A stretch of 45,007 bases of DNA from an uncultured Mucilaginibacter sp. (GTDB taxonomy: Bacteria; Bacteroidota; Bacteroidia; Sphingobacteriales; Sphingobacteriaceae), in NCBI RefSeq assembly GCF_946481715.1, contig NZ_CAMLOV010000025.1, positions 1 through 45,007 on the forward strand, given 5' to 3'. Both the position numbers and the translations under genes were made by a program. Of the stretch, positions 17,819 through 26,631 are shown piece after piece. Positions within the stretch are counted from its first letter, which is position 1. Every line of letters begins with the position of its first letter. The notes under the pieces were generated by a model. It worked only from the letters and a program-made list of their open reading frames with translations. It searched no databases and had not been told where the DNA came from.

Positions 17819-18436
17819 CTAATTATTGTCCTTCAGACTACCTTTATTATGCAAATTAATCGTCTCCCATGAATTTGTTTCGAACGAGTATTGCTTAACT
17901 ATGCGTGCCGGCGCACCAGCAAGTACACAGTAATCAGGGTACCTTTTTCCTATCACAACAGAATTGGCGGCTACAACAGTATGCAAACCTAATACTGTTC
18001 CAGGCAATATTACAGCGTTATTATAAATCTTACAATCGTTACCAATAATTACATTATTTACTTCAAAAGGTTGTAAATCCGGTGGTAAGTTAATATCCGT
18101 GTATGGGTGATCTATATCGCTAATGGTTACGTTAGCAGCTATCGCTGTATTGTTACCGATACTTATTTTACCGGCACAAGTAAGATGTAAATTTTGCTCA
18201 ATAGATACATTGTCTCCTATAATGATATGTGGGTGATACCTTTGCGTGAGGTGCTGAGGCACCGCTTCGATCCTTGCTCCATCACGTATAAAAACTTTAT
18301 CACCAGTAGATAAATAATTATATGATATCAATAATGGATTGAGCAAGATATTTTTTTTACCGCACTTTACCATTTTAAACCTATTACAAAACTGCAATAG
18401 CGAATAGTAATAATATATCTTTAATTTAGATGCCAT
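17819..18436 (-). CDS. Hexapeptide-repeat acetyltransferase
   Basis: The 205-residue left-handed beta-helix protein has IGDNVSIEQNLHLTCAGKISIGNNTAIAANVTISDIDHPY as the acceptor-site turn, IIGNDCKIYNNAVILPGTVLG, and the ending YCVLAGAPARIVKQYS. The layout is the same as the product of 12562-13137, so they are paralogues. Expected activity is CoA-dependent acetylation of a (possibly amino) sugar. It lies 4 bases before the Wzy gene start and 22 bases after the GT2 gene. Confidence 0.87.
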   Translation of the reverse strand: MASKLKIYYYYSLLQFCNRFKMVKCGKKNILLNPLLISYNYLSTGDKVFIRDGARIEAVPQHLTQRYHPHIIIGDNVSIEQNLHLTCAGKISIGNNTAIAANVTISDIDHPYTDINLPPDLQPFEVNNVIIGNDCKIYNNAVILPGTVLGLHTVVAANSVVIGKRYPDYCVLAGAPARIVKQYSFETNSWETINLHNKGSLKDNN

Positions 18437-18458
18437 TATTTATATTAACCATAAAAGA

Positions 18459-19424
18459 TCACTTAAACTTCCTTTTAAATTTTAGGGCAAACTTTGAAAA
18501 AGAAGGGGGAAATATCATAAACGGGTAAAAAACAGCCCAAAAATAAAATAGATCTCCGTAGGACCGCTGTAACCATGAATTAATGGTTTTGATATCAGAA
18601 GTTTCGAATTTACCGAAGCTTAGCCCATTTTCAATTTTAAATTTTCCATATATAGGGAGCAAAAACTTCAAAAGGTAAGATTCTCTAAATTTCAAAATGA
18701 CATTTTTTGAAATTTTTATCTGTTTCATATAAGCTAAAACATCATTCATTCCGTTTATAAAAACATCAAAATAGTTATACCCGGTTGGCACAGCCATAGC
18801 GCCTAATAAACAATTACCTTCTATAACCGCAGCTTTGTTTTTAAAGTTAAACGCGTTTAGCAAAAAAATGAATCCCATGAAGGGTGCCCCCTTAAATTTG
18901 CTAAATAATTCCCCGTCATTATCTTTTCGATTGAAAAAAATAATGCTGCTGATCAACCCCATATTAAATGTTTCATTTTTAATAATGTCTTCTTTCTCGT
19001 AAAAATTCAGCTTGTGTATTTCATATTCAGGATTGTTTTTTAAATATATAATAGCGGTGTCCTCTTTACTCGTTAAAGCATTAATTATGGCCTTTATTAC
19101 GCCCGGGCAAACAAAATCATCGTCAGATAACAACCACATATATTCGCCGGTTGATATTTCCTTACATTTCTTGCAATTTCCGAAAAACCCAACATTTATT
19201 TCGTTCTTGTTATATATAAACCTTGTGCCGGGATACTTTAGATGCTGATTAGTTACAATTTCCTCTGTGTTATCCTCCGAGGCGTTGTCTGATACGATAA
19301 TTTCAATTTCATTCGTATAATAACCGATCTGGGGCATTATATGGTCAAGTGCTTTATCCAATGTTGCTCCCCTATTCCAGGTAGGTATTGCAATAGTTAA
19401 AATCGGTTTACTGATAGGTGCCAT
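18459..19424 (-). CDS. Family 2 glycosyltransferase
   Basis: The 321-residue GT-A protein starts LTIAIPTWNRGATLDKAL and has EIIVSDNASEDNTEE near 43-57 and the metal-binding LLSDDDFVCPGVIKAI near 97-112. The second half is less conserved and ends in basic residues. It is next to the flippase and close to the CDP-sugar cassette; abequosyltransferase-like (RfbV-type) proteins have a similar opening, so transfer of the dideoxy sugar is possible but unproven. The region is A+T rich. Confidence 0.85.
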   Translation of the reverse strand: MAPISKPILTIAIPTWNRGATLDKALDHIMPQIGYYTNEIEIIVSDNASEDNTEEIVTNQHLKYPGTRFIYNKNEINVGFFGNCKKCKEISTGEYMWLLSDDDFVCPGVIKAIINALTSKEDTAIIYLKNNPEYEIHKLNFYEKEDIIKNETFNMGLISSIIFFNRKDNDGELFSKFKGAPFMGFIFLLNAFNFKNKAAVIEGNCLLGAMAVPTGYNYFDVFINGMNDVLAYMKQIKISKNVILKFRESYLLKFLLPIYGKFKIENGLSFGKFETSDIKTINSWLQRSYGDLFYFWAVFYPFMIFPPSFSKFALKFKRKFK

Positions 19425-19449
19425 AAATTTAATTTAAAATGTCTCGGGG

Positions 19450-20796
19450 TTAACCATGCCATAATTGTTTTTTATTTTTAAAGATAACATAGGCCCACGG
19501 AAAAGAAATTGCAATTGAGAGGAAAGTATAACCACTTACCACACCCATCATGCCATAGAGCCGCCCAAAAAGAAAGGTAGAGAGTGCGCATAATACCCCA
19601 ATTGCAATTGAGTTAATTAAAAAAGGTTCCTGCTTGTGGCACCTTAAATAAGTTGACCATGAAAAAATAAGTTGATTTATAGCAGTAACTATGCAAAGCA
19701 TCATTAAGGGCATGGCGGGTAAAAAGCGGTAGGCTAACGCGCTTTTATAATAAGTTAAGAGAAGAAAAAGTGCATAAAATAACGTTAATGCGATTATAGT
19801 AACCAGCATCAGGCTTCTTAAGGTACGCTTAAATACATCGTCCAATTCAAAAAATTTTTTGTGTGCAATTAATGAAGACATCAATGGAACTTTAGTGGTT
19901 ATCCAACTCATGGATAGCCCCGATACACCGTTAAGTATTTGTAGAGACATACCCATTTGCCCCGCGGCAACAGGCCCTGCCACCACAAAAAGTACGGGGT
20001 TAAACAACTGGAAAATAAAATATCCGCTAACCCAACTTAAAGCAATGCGCCATTGAAATGGAAAAATCTCAGTCATGTAATTAATGGCGGCTTCTCTGCG
20101 TAGTTTCCAAATAGCTATCAGTTTTACTCTCCTATCCGAAAAAAAAATCTGTAGGTAGTTTATAATGATAGATATTAATGAAGCCAGCGCACTCGAATAT
20201 AATTTAAAGCCGAGGGCAAAAAAGATAAAAAGCAGCAACACGTTAGTTGTCTTTTGTATCAGCCTTACTTTGGCCATATCCTTTACCTCCCCTAACCCGT
20301 CGATAAAAGCCAGTATAGGGTCGATAAACAAATTGAGGGACGTTGCAAGGCAAAGCAATATCCATGGGTTTTGCCAATTGATACTGGTACCTTTATTATA
20401 ATGCGAAAAGAAATAAAACCCAGCTGCAAGCAATAAAAAAAATAACAGGATGCTAATGATGCCAAACCATTTTATAAAAAAACGGAGCAGCGACGATAGC
20501 CTTGAGGTATAATGCTCGTCGCCCTCCAAATTGTTGCCTGCCCAGTTTAAGTGCGCAAATTCATGCGCCGTGTACTGTGTAATAATCCCGCTTAAACCCA
20601 ACTCAAAAAAAACCTGGATGGCAAGTATGCTCGAAAAAGTATAAAAATAACCGCGTTCGTCGCCCGATAAAAACAGACCGATAAACACAACTGATCCTAA
20701 ACCCCCAAAGGCCTGTATCACACGGGAAAGGACGGTAAAAGCAATTGCCCCGTCTATCCCGATTTTATTGAGCGCATTTTTTACAAACAACAGCAC
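19450..20796 (-). CDS. Wzx-like polysaccharide flippase
   Basis: The 448-residue membrane protein with about 12 helices shows the MOP/PST arrangement: LSRVIQAFGGLGSVVFIGLFLS at the start, a lipid II flippase-like core, PVAAGQMGMSLQILNGVSGLSMSWITTKVPLMSSLIA in the middle and a C-terminal helix bundle. It should move the undecaprenyl-linked repeat unit to the periplasmic face. The reading begins with GTG directly after the TAA of rfbH; no in-frame ATG is available nearby, and this abutting start suggests coupling. Confidence 0.85.
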   Translation of the reverse strand: MLLFVKNALNKIGIDGAIAFTVLSRVIQAFGGLGSVVFIGLFLSGDERGYFYTFSSILAIQVFFELGLSGIITQYTAHEFAHLNWAGNNLEGDEHYTSRLSSLLRFFIKWFGIISILLFFLLLAAGFYFFSHYNKGTSINWQNPWILLCLATSLNLFIDPILAFIDGLGEVKDMAKVRLIQKTTNVLLLFIFFALGFKLYSSALASLISIIINYLQIFFSDRRVKLIAIWKLRREAAINYMTEIFPFQWRIALSWVSGYFIFQLFNPVLFVVAGPVAAGQMGMSLQILNGVSGLSMSWITTKVPLMSSLIAHKKFFELDDVFKRTLRSLMLVTIIALTLFYALFLLLTYYKSALAYRFLPAMPLMMLCIVTAINQLIFSWSTYLRCHKQEPFLINSIAIGVLCALSTFLFGRLYGMMGVVSGYTFLSIAISFPWAYVIFKNKKQLWHG

Positions 20797-22101
20797 TTAA
20801 TTATTGATATAGGCCTTAATGGTTTCCAGTATATAATCATAATGACTTTCGTTCAACCCGGGCCAAACGCCAAGCCAAAACGACTGGTTCATGATGGTAT
20901 CGGTATTAGCAAGGTTGCCTACAGTACGGTGATTAATATTGGCATAAGCTGGTTGGCGCAACAAGTTGCCGCCAAAGAGTAAACGGGTGCCTATTTTTTG
21001 TTCTTCCAGGTGCTGCACCAGCATGTGCCTGTCGGCAGCATCGCCTTCGCGCAAGGTCAGTAAAAAGCCAAACCAAGATGGGTCGCTGTGTTTTGTAGGC
21101 TCAGGCAGAATGAAAATTTCTTCCAGTTCCTTCATGCGTTCGTACAAGGCCTTGTAATTTTCGCGGCGGCGCTGTACAAAATGGTCGACCTTTTTTAGTT
21201 GAGACACACCGAATGCAGCCTGCATATCAGTAACCTTTAGGTTAAAGCCTATATGCGAATAGGTGTATTTATGGTCGTACCCGTATGGCAACGAGCCCAA
21301 TTGTTGAGAGAAACGGCATCCGCAGGTGTTGTCTTTACCCGGTTCGCAATAGCAATCGCGGCCCCAATCCCTAAAGCTTTCGGCAACTTTTGCCAATTCG
21401 GGGTTGTTTATTAAAACGGCACCGCCCTCTCCCATGGTAATATGGTGTGCGGGGTAGAACGAGAAGGTAGATATATCGCCGAAGGTACCTGTTTTTTGCC
21501 CGCGGTATGTGGCGCCTAACGAGTCGCAGTCATCCTCAACCACCCACAGGTTATATTTTTTTGCTACTCGCATCACCTCATCCAGATCGAACGGGTTACC
21601 GAGCGAATGCGCAATCATGATCGCTTTTGTCTTCGGCGATACGGCTGCTTCAATGTCTTCAGCTTTCACGTTGTGCGTTGCTATATCCACATCTACAAAA
21701 ACAGGTATAGCTCCAAACTGTATCATTGGGTTTACCGTGGTAGGGAAGCCGGCGGCTACGGTAATAACTTCATCGCCCGGTTTTACCGCGCGATCGCCAA
21801 GTTTTGTAGAGGTTAATGCATAAAATGCAACCAAATTGGCAGATGAGCCGGAATTTACCAGTAATGCTTTATGTGCGCCAAAGTATTTGGCAAAGTCATA
21901 TTCAAATGAATTGGCAAAACGGCCGGCAGTTAGCCAGCCATCTAATGCAGCATCAACTCCAAGCAATATATCTTCTTCATCTAGTACCTTACCCGTAACT
22001 GGTATATAGTTTTTACCAGGTATTATAATTTGCGTTGTTTTGGCCTTAGCGATTTCCCGAAGGCTTTTTTCCAGTTCTGGCGTTGTAATATTTTTTAACA
22101 T
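20797..22101 (-). CDS. rfbH: CDP-4-keto-6-deoxy-D-glucose 3-dehydrase (E1, [2Fe-2S]/PMP)
   Basis: The 434-residue DegT-fold enzyme removes the C3 hydroxyl of CDP-4-keto-6-deoxyglucose. Two features set it apart from ordinary sugar aminotransferases. The catalytic Lys is replaced by His in [15 protein letters not shown] (His219/His220). The [2Fe-2S] ligands follow exactly C-X57-C-X-C-X7-C (Cys192, Cys250, Cys252, Cys260). Length and N-terminal extension match RfbH/DdhC/AscC. It works with the flavin reductase encoded at 26624-27664. It lies 15 bases after the TPP-enzyme gene and its stop abuts the flippase start. Confidence 0.95.
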   Translation of the reverse strand: MLKNITTPELEKSLREIAKAKTTQIIIPGKNYIPVTGKVLDEEDILLGVDAALDGWLTAGRFANSFEYDFAKYFGAHKALLVNSGSSANLVAFYALTSTKLGDRAVKPGDEVITVAAGFPTTVNPMIQFGAIPVFVDVDIATHNVKAEDIEAAVSPKTKAIMIAHSLGNPFDLDEVMRVAKKYNLWVVEDDCDSLGATYRGQKTGTFGDISTFSFYPAHHITMGEGGAVLINNPELAKVAESFRDWGRDCYCEPGKDNTCGCRFSQQLGSLPYGYDHKYTYSHIGFNLKVTDMQAAFGVSQLKKVDHFVQRRRENYKALYERMKELEEIFILPEPTKHSDPSWFGFLLTLREGDAADRHMLVQHLEEQKIGTRLLFGGNLLRQPAYANINHRTVGNLANTDTIMNQSFWLGVWPGLNESHYDYILETIKAYINN

Positions 22102-22116
22102 GCTTTATTTTATATA

Positions 22117-23835
22117 TTAGGTACTTTCCATTTCTATTGGCTTTGCAAAGGGCTCCATTTCGGTTATCGGTTTGCCAAACGCAATTTTAGGATAGGTATT
22201 GGTATGCGGATCTATCATTACCTGTAGCAATACAGGTGCATTAAAATTGGTGTCGTTCCACATCCATTTCACGGCCTCTTCCATTTCATCCTCAGTGCTG
22301 ATGGTAAGGGCATCCATCCCATAGGCCTTAGCCACTTTTTCAAAATCGGGCGCACTGTAGCCCCAATAGGTGCTCTGGTAGCGCGACTCGAAATAACTAT
22401 CCTGGAACTGGCGGATCATGCCGAGGTTTTTATTGTTCATCACAACAACTTTAATCGGCAACTTATTACGTACAATAGTTTGCAGTTCTTGTATGTTTAT
22501 CTGCATACAACCATCGCCCGCAATTACAATAACAGGGTTTAAGTTTAAGGCAAAGCATGCGCCAATGCCTGCGGGCAGGGCATAACCCATCGCCCCCATT
22601 CCACCCGATGTTAAAAACAACTGGTCTTTGTAAATCTCTACCGACTGCGCCGCCCACATCTGGTGGCTCCCTACATCGGCAACGTAGCATTTAGAAGCCT
22701 GCGAATTATGCGACAAGATGTGCATAAAATAATTAGGGTTGATACCTTTTGGTTTCAGTTCATTAGTATCGGGCCATTGCTCTTTAAGGGCGTTTATATA
22801 TTGAAGCCACTCATAAGGCTTTGCAAAAAATTCTGCCTCGGCAGCGTTATTAAAATCGATAAAGAATTGCTTTGCATCCGTTACAATAGGTACGCAACCT
22901 TTTACACGGTTGTTTATCTCCTCAGCTTCGCAATCTACATGATATATGGTACGGCCTTCAAAAAATTTTGTATCGGCACCAGTTTGGCGAATATCCAGCC
23001 GGCTGCCTGCTACGATCAGCAGATCGCATTCGCCGAAGGCGATATTTGCCCAGCGGTTGCCATAGCTTCCTATAAATCCAACGCGCGAAGGATGATCATA
23101 TTCCACAGCATCAACTGCAAGCAGCGTAGTAATTACCGGCACCCCTGTCTTTTTCAGAAATGCATCCATTTCCTCCTTCGCAAAAGCGGCCCTTACACCA
23201 CGCCCAACTAAAAGCAGGGGGCGTTTTGCCTCTTTTATACTTTTAAAAATATCTTGTAGTACGCCGGCAGGCGGACCCACCAAAGCCGGGCCTTTTTCCG
23301 GCTCAGAGAGCACTTCTACCTGGGCGCGCTGCACATCCATTGGGATGTCTATCAATACCGGCCCGGGCCGGCCCTCCATGGCCAGCTCAAAGGCTTTTTC
23401 CATAACCTGCGGCAATTCATGCTCACTTTCAATTTTAAAACAGGCTTTGGTAATGGGGCCGGCCATAGCAATAATATCCGTTTCCTGAAAACCCAGCTGG
23501 CGTATATTGCGGTTGCCTTTTTGCTCGTGGCGGTTTACCTGGCCTGTTATAAAAATGGCGGGTGTCGAATCGAAATAGCAGCTGCCTATCCCTGTTAACA
23601 GGTTGGTTGCTCCGGGCCCGCTTGTGGCCAAAGCAACACCCGGAACGCCGGTTACGCGCCCATAAGCATCGGCAGCGAAAGCCGCAGATTGCTCATGATG
23701 CATGGTGATAATATTAATGGATGTTTTTTGGTTTAACGAATCCAGTATATGCGTGATCATGCCACCCGATAATTCGAAAACGTGTTTAACCCCTTTTTTT
23801 TCTAAAAAAGTGGCTATAAAATCAGATGCCTTCAT
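22117..23835 (-). CDS. TPP-dependent acetolactate-synthase-like enzyme, probable YerE-type
   Basis: The 572-residue enzyme has all three domains of the acetohydroxyacid synthase family: N-terminal TPP domain with the catalytic Glu48 in MHHEQSAAFAADAYGR, a central FAD-type domain (about 190-340), and a C-terminal TPP domain with GDG (440-442) and NN (467-468). No ilvN or other branched-chain amino-acid gene is near. It is enclosed in an overlapping CDP-dideoxysugar cassette between the reductase (ATGA overlap) and rfbH. In Yersinia, YerE of this family adds a two-carbon unit from pyruvate to C4 of CDP-3,6-dideoxy-4-ketoglucose. The same role is inferred here; ordinary acetolactate synthase is the alternative. 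Confidence 0.85.
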   Translation of the reverse strand: MKASDFIATFLEKKGVKHVFELSGGMITHILDSLNQKTSINIITMHHEQSAAFAADAYGRVTGVPGVALATSGPGATNLLTGIGSCYFDSTPAIFITGQVNRHEQKGNRNIRQLGFQETDIIAMAGPITKACFKIESEHELPQVMEKAFELAMEGRPGPVLIDIPMDVQRAQVEVLSEPEKGPALVGPPAGVLQDIFKSIKEAKRPLLLVGRGVRAAFAKEEMDAFLKKTGVPVITTLLAVDAVEYDHPSRVGFIGSYGNRWANIAFGECDLLIVAGSRLDIRQTGADTKFFEGRTIYHVDCEAEEINNRVKGCVPIVTDAKQFFIDFNNAAEAEFFAKPYEWLQYINALKEQWPDTNELKPKGINPNYFMHILSHNSQASKCYVADVGSHQMWAAQSVEIYKDQLFLTSGGMGAMGYALPAGIGACFALNLNPVIVIAGDGCMQINIQELQTIVRNKLPIKVVVMNNKNLGMIRQFQDSYFESRYQSTYWGYSAPDFEKVAKAYGMDALTISTEDEMEEAVKWMWNDTNFNAPVLLQVMIDPHTNTYPKIAFGKPITEMEPFAKPIEMEST

Positions 23836-24761
23836 TTCAATTGATCTTTAAATTTTTTTGCCAGGTACTCGATCGTAGCCAATAAGGAAGTATCAAAATC
23901 AGAAACATCAAACTCTCCAAATTCTTTTACAAACCTTGCCGAATTACCCTGCATGTGCATGGATTGATTTGCCCGGTAAGGTAACCTACCAAAATTTAGT
24001 TGAAAAGAAGAATTTATATTCTCCCTTATAAATTCAACCAGATCTTTAAGCGCCAGTACTTTTTTCCCGGATATATTATATATACCAGATTTGCCACCGT
24101 TTGTTATAATTTTATTGATAGCTAACCCTAGATCATTCACATATAAGTACGAATATTTCTGCTCACCTGCTGTAAAATCCATCTCGTTATTATTCATCAT
24201 CCTTTTTACAAGGGATGGTATAAGCCAATTATCCGCTTCACCTTTGCCGAAGAAAGAAAAAAGGCGGAGCCAATACCAGTTAATATCGTATTGAACTGCA
24301 TACTGTTTCACAAGTTCGTTGCAAACCAGCTTTACGCGACCGTAAGCATCTGTGGGTGCCAATGCATGATCTTCATCAATACAACCGTTGTATACACCAT
24401 ATTCCGCCTGCGAACCCAAGCCAATAAATTGTTTTGACGAGCTTTTACCTGCAATTGCTAATATCTTTTGTAAATAATCAATATTTAACGATTGTATTTC
24501 CCAATTGTTTCTATCCTGGTGGCCTACGCCCAGCCATGCTGCGTGGATTACCGCCGATGGTGATAGTATACTAATTTTTTCTACCCATTGGCCCTGCTCA
24601 TCCTGCAACACCCAGGTTACTTTATCTTCAAATTCCCGGCATAATTCTTTAGACGAGCTTTCCCGGTAATTCGCAACAACCTGGTGCCCATTATTTAGCA
24701 GTACTTTAGCTATGTTAGAGCCCAGGAAACCTGAAATACCGGTAATAAAAACTTTACCCAT
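23832..24761 (-). CDS. NAD(P)-dependent nucleotide-sugar reductase (YerF/abequose-synthase-like SDR)
   Basis: The 309-residue extended SDR has VFITGISGFLGSNIAKVLL at the N-terminus, a catalytic DAYGRVKLVCNEL Tyr-x3-Lys site near 139-151 and the WYWLRLFSFFGKGEADNWLIPSLV segment. Similar proteins are CDP-abequose and CDP-paratose synthases and YerF, which reduce a keto group of a CDP-dideoxyhexose. Its place directly before the YerE-like gene favours reduction of the carbonyl on the attached two-carbon branch. It overlaps rfbG by 8 bases and the next gene by 4. Confidence 0.82.
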   Translation of the reverse strand: MGKVFITGISGFLGSNIAKVLLNNGHQVVANYRESSSKELCREFEDKVTWVLQDEQGQWVEKISILSPSAVIHAAWLGVGHQDRNNWEIQSLNIDYLQKILAIAGKSSSKQFIGLGSQAEYGVYNGCIDEDHALAPTDAYGRVKLVCNELVKQYAVQYDINWYWLRLFSFFGKGEADNWLIPSLVKRMMNNNEMDFTAGEQKYSYLYVNDLGLAINKIITNGGKSGIYNISGKKVLALKDLVEFIRENINSSFQLNFGRLPYRANQSMHMQGNSARFVKEFGEFDVSDFDTSLLATIEYLAKKFKDQLK

Positions 24762-25833
24762 TTAAAAACTCCTGAATCTGTTTTTCGGTATAGGCGCCAG
24801 CTGCACCTTTGTCGGTATAAAAATTCTTGTACCAATCTATGGTATACTCCACCGCTTTGTATGCATTAAATATAGGATTCCATTTTAGCTCGGCCTTTGC
24901 CTTGCTTATATCCAGTTTTAGTAAGCCTGCCTCATGTGGCTGGCTGGTATCAATATTGGTAAAATAGCTGCCGCTCCCCCAGCTTTTAATGGCAAGGTCT
25001 ACCATTTTAGCTACAGGGAAGGCGTCATTTACCTCGGGCCCAAAGTTGTAAGCCTGGGAATATACCTGCGGTTCCTGCGCCAATTTTGCACCTAACAATA
25101 AATATCCAAACAAAGGCTCCAGTACATGCTGCCACGGCCTAACCGAATTGGGATTACGTATCTCTATTTCCCTATTATCTGCCAGTGCCCTTACAATATC
25201 TGGTATTAAACGGTCTTTTGACCAATCGCCCCCGCCTATCACGTTACCTGCGCGGCCAACGGCAAGCGCTTTTTGATGCGTTGCGTAAGTTTTTGTATTG
25301 AAGAATGAATTGCGGTACGAATCAATCACCAACTCCGTACAAGCTTTGCTGGCGCTATATGGGTCGTACCCGCCAAGGCGGTCTGTCTCCTGGTATGGGT
25401 AATCTGTTTCGTTATTATGGTAAACCTTATCGGTAGTGATTAAAACTGCGTTGCAGGGCTTGCTTAACAGCCTCATGGCATCAAGCACATTTGCTGTGCC
25501 AATGGCATTAACCTCAAATGTTTCAGACGGTATCTGGTAAGACAATCTCACCAACGGTTGTGCCGCCAGGTGAAATATAAAATCGGGCTGAAAGCTGGTT
25601 ACAGCCTCTGAAAGTTTTTCGCGGTTGCGCAAGTCTGCAATAACCGATTCGCAAAGCGTGTCGCCACCAATAACGCTGTACAGGTTTAAGTCGTTTTCGG
25701 GTGCCAAAGCATAGCCTTTTACGTCCGCGCCAAGCATGTTAAATATTTTAACAAGCCACGACCCCTTAAAGCCGGTGTGCCCGGTTAAAAATACCTTTTT
25801 ACCTTTATATACTTCTTTTAATCCCTCAAACAT
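24754..25833 (-). CDS. rfbG: CDP-glucose 4,6-dehydratase
   Basis: The 359-residue SDR starts KKVFLTGHTGFKGSWLVKIFNMLGADVKGYAL, where the HTGFKGSWL motif is diagnostic of CDP-glucose 4,6-dehydratase. TTDKVYHN, GGYDPYSASKACTELVIDSYR with the catalytic Tyr-x3-Lys, RAGNVIGGGDWSKDRLIPD and RPWQHVLEPL are also as expected. It converts CDP-glucose to CDP-4-keto-6-deoxyglucose. It follows rfbF by 3 bases and overlaps the reductase gene by 8 bases. Confidence 0.96.
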   Translation of the reverse strand: MFEGLKEVYKGKKVFLTGHTGFKGSWLVKIFNMLGADVKGYALAPENDLNLYSVIGGDTLCESVIADLRNREKLSEAVTSFQPDFIFHLAAQPLVRLSYQIPSETFEVNAIGTANVLDAMRLLSKPCNAVLITTDKVYHNNETDYPYQETDRLGGYDPYSASKACTELVIDSYRNSFFNTKTYATHQKALAVGRAGNVIGGGDWSKDRLIPDIVRALADNREIEIRNPNSVRPWQHVLEPLFGYLLLGAKLAQEPQVYSQAYNFGPEVNDAFPVAKMVDLAIKSWGSGSYFTNIDTSQPHEAGLLKLDISKAKAELKWNPIFNAYKAVEYTIDWYKNFYTDKGAAGAYTEKQIQEFLNG

Positions 25834-25836
25834 ATA

Positions 25837-26631
25837 TTACCAAATTTTCCAGGGTGCTTTATTGGTATCCCACATTTCGTTTAAGTCGTGCTTGTCTTTC
25901 AATGTATCCATCGGGCGCCAAAAACCGTCGTGCTTGTAAGCATCCATTTGGCCGGCTTTAGCAATGCTTTCCATCGGGCTCTTTTCCCAAATGGTGCCGT
26001 CGCCTTCATTGATGTAATCAAAAACGCCCGGTTCGCATACAAAGTAACCACCATTTATCCACGAGCCATCGCCCTTAGGTTTTTCGAAAAAAGAATGCAC
26101 CTCATTGTCGGCGTTAATATCCAGCGAACCAAACCTGCCCGATGGCTGTACCGATGTTACCGTACACAGCCTGCCGCCGGCTTCGTGGAACTTTACTAAT
26201 TCTTTTATATTTATATCGCTAACGCCGTCGCCATAAGTAAGCATAAAACGCTCGCCTTCTACAAATGGTTGTATACGTTTAATGCGGCCACCGGTCATAG
26301 ATTCGTTACCGGTATCAACCAACGTGATCTTCCATGGCTCGGCCTGAGAATCGTGTACTTTTATAGAATTATCAGCGAGGTTAATGGTTACATCAGATTT
26401 ATGCAGAAAGTAATTAGCAAAGTATTCCTTTATTACATAGCCTTTATAACCGAGGCAAACAACAAAATCGTTAAAGCCATGTGCCGAATATATTTTCATG
26501 ATGTGCCATAGGATTGGCATGCCACCAATTTCAACCATTGGTTTGGGCTTTAAAACAGTTTCTTCAGACAGCCTGGTACCTAATCCGCCTGCTAATAATA
26601 CAACTTTCATATTTTGTTTTTCGTTAGTCAA
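25837..26631 (-). CDS. rfbF: Glucose-1-phosphate cytidylyltransferase
   Basis: The 264-residue nucleotidyltransferase has the LLAGGLGTRLSEETVLKPKPMVEIGG start (about 12-37 in all), LTYGDGVSDINI near 129 with the metal-binding Asp, SFFEKPKGDGSWINGGYFVCE, and the GFWRPMDTLKDKHDLNEMW end. It makes CDP-glucose from CTP and glucose 1-phosphate and so commits flux to the CDP-sugar cassette. The in-frame start used here overlaps the flavin reductase end by 8 bases; MKVVLLAGG further in (residue 8, ATG at 26610) is an equally good start and would remove the overlap. Confidence 0.96.
   Translation of the reverse strand: MTNEKQNMKVVLLAGGLGTRLSEETVLKPKPMVEIGGMPILWHIMKIYSAHGFNDFVVCLGYKGYVIKEYFANYFLHKSDVTINLADNSIKVHDSQAEPWKITLVDTGNESMTGGRIKRIQPFVEGERFMLTYGDGVSDINIKELVKFHEAGGRLCTVTSVQPSGRFGSLDINADNEVHSFFEKPKGDGSWINGGYFVCEPGVFDYINEGDGTIWEKSPMESIAKAGQMDAYKHDGFWRPMDTLKDKHDLNEMWDTNKAPWKIW

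Noticed and set aside
20797..22101. Ordinary PLP sugar aminotransferase (DegT/ArnB)
   Set aside because: The catalytic Lys is replaced by His and the full [2Fe-2S] cysteine motif is present, which defines RfbH.
22117..23835. Ordinary acetolactate synthase for branched-chain amino acids
   Set aside because: No ilvN, ilvC, ilvD or leu gene is nearby and it overlaps a CDP-sugar gene; a YerE-like role fits better, though motif sight alone cannot fully exclude IlvB activity.
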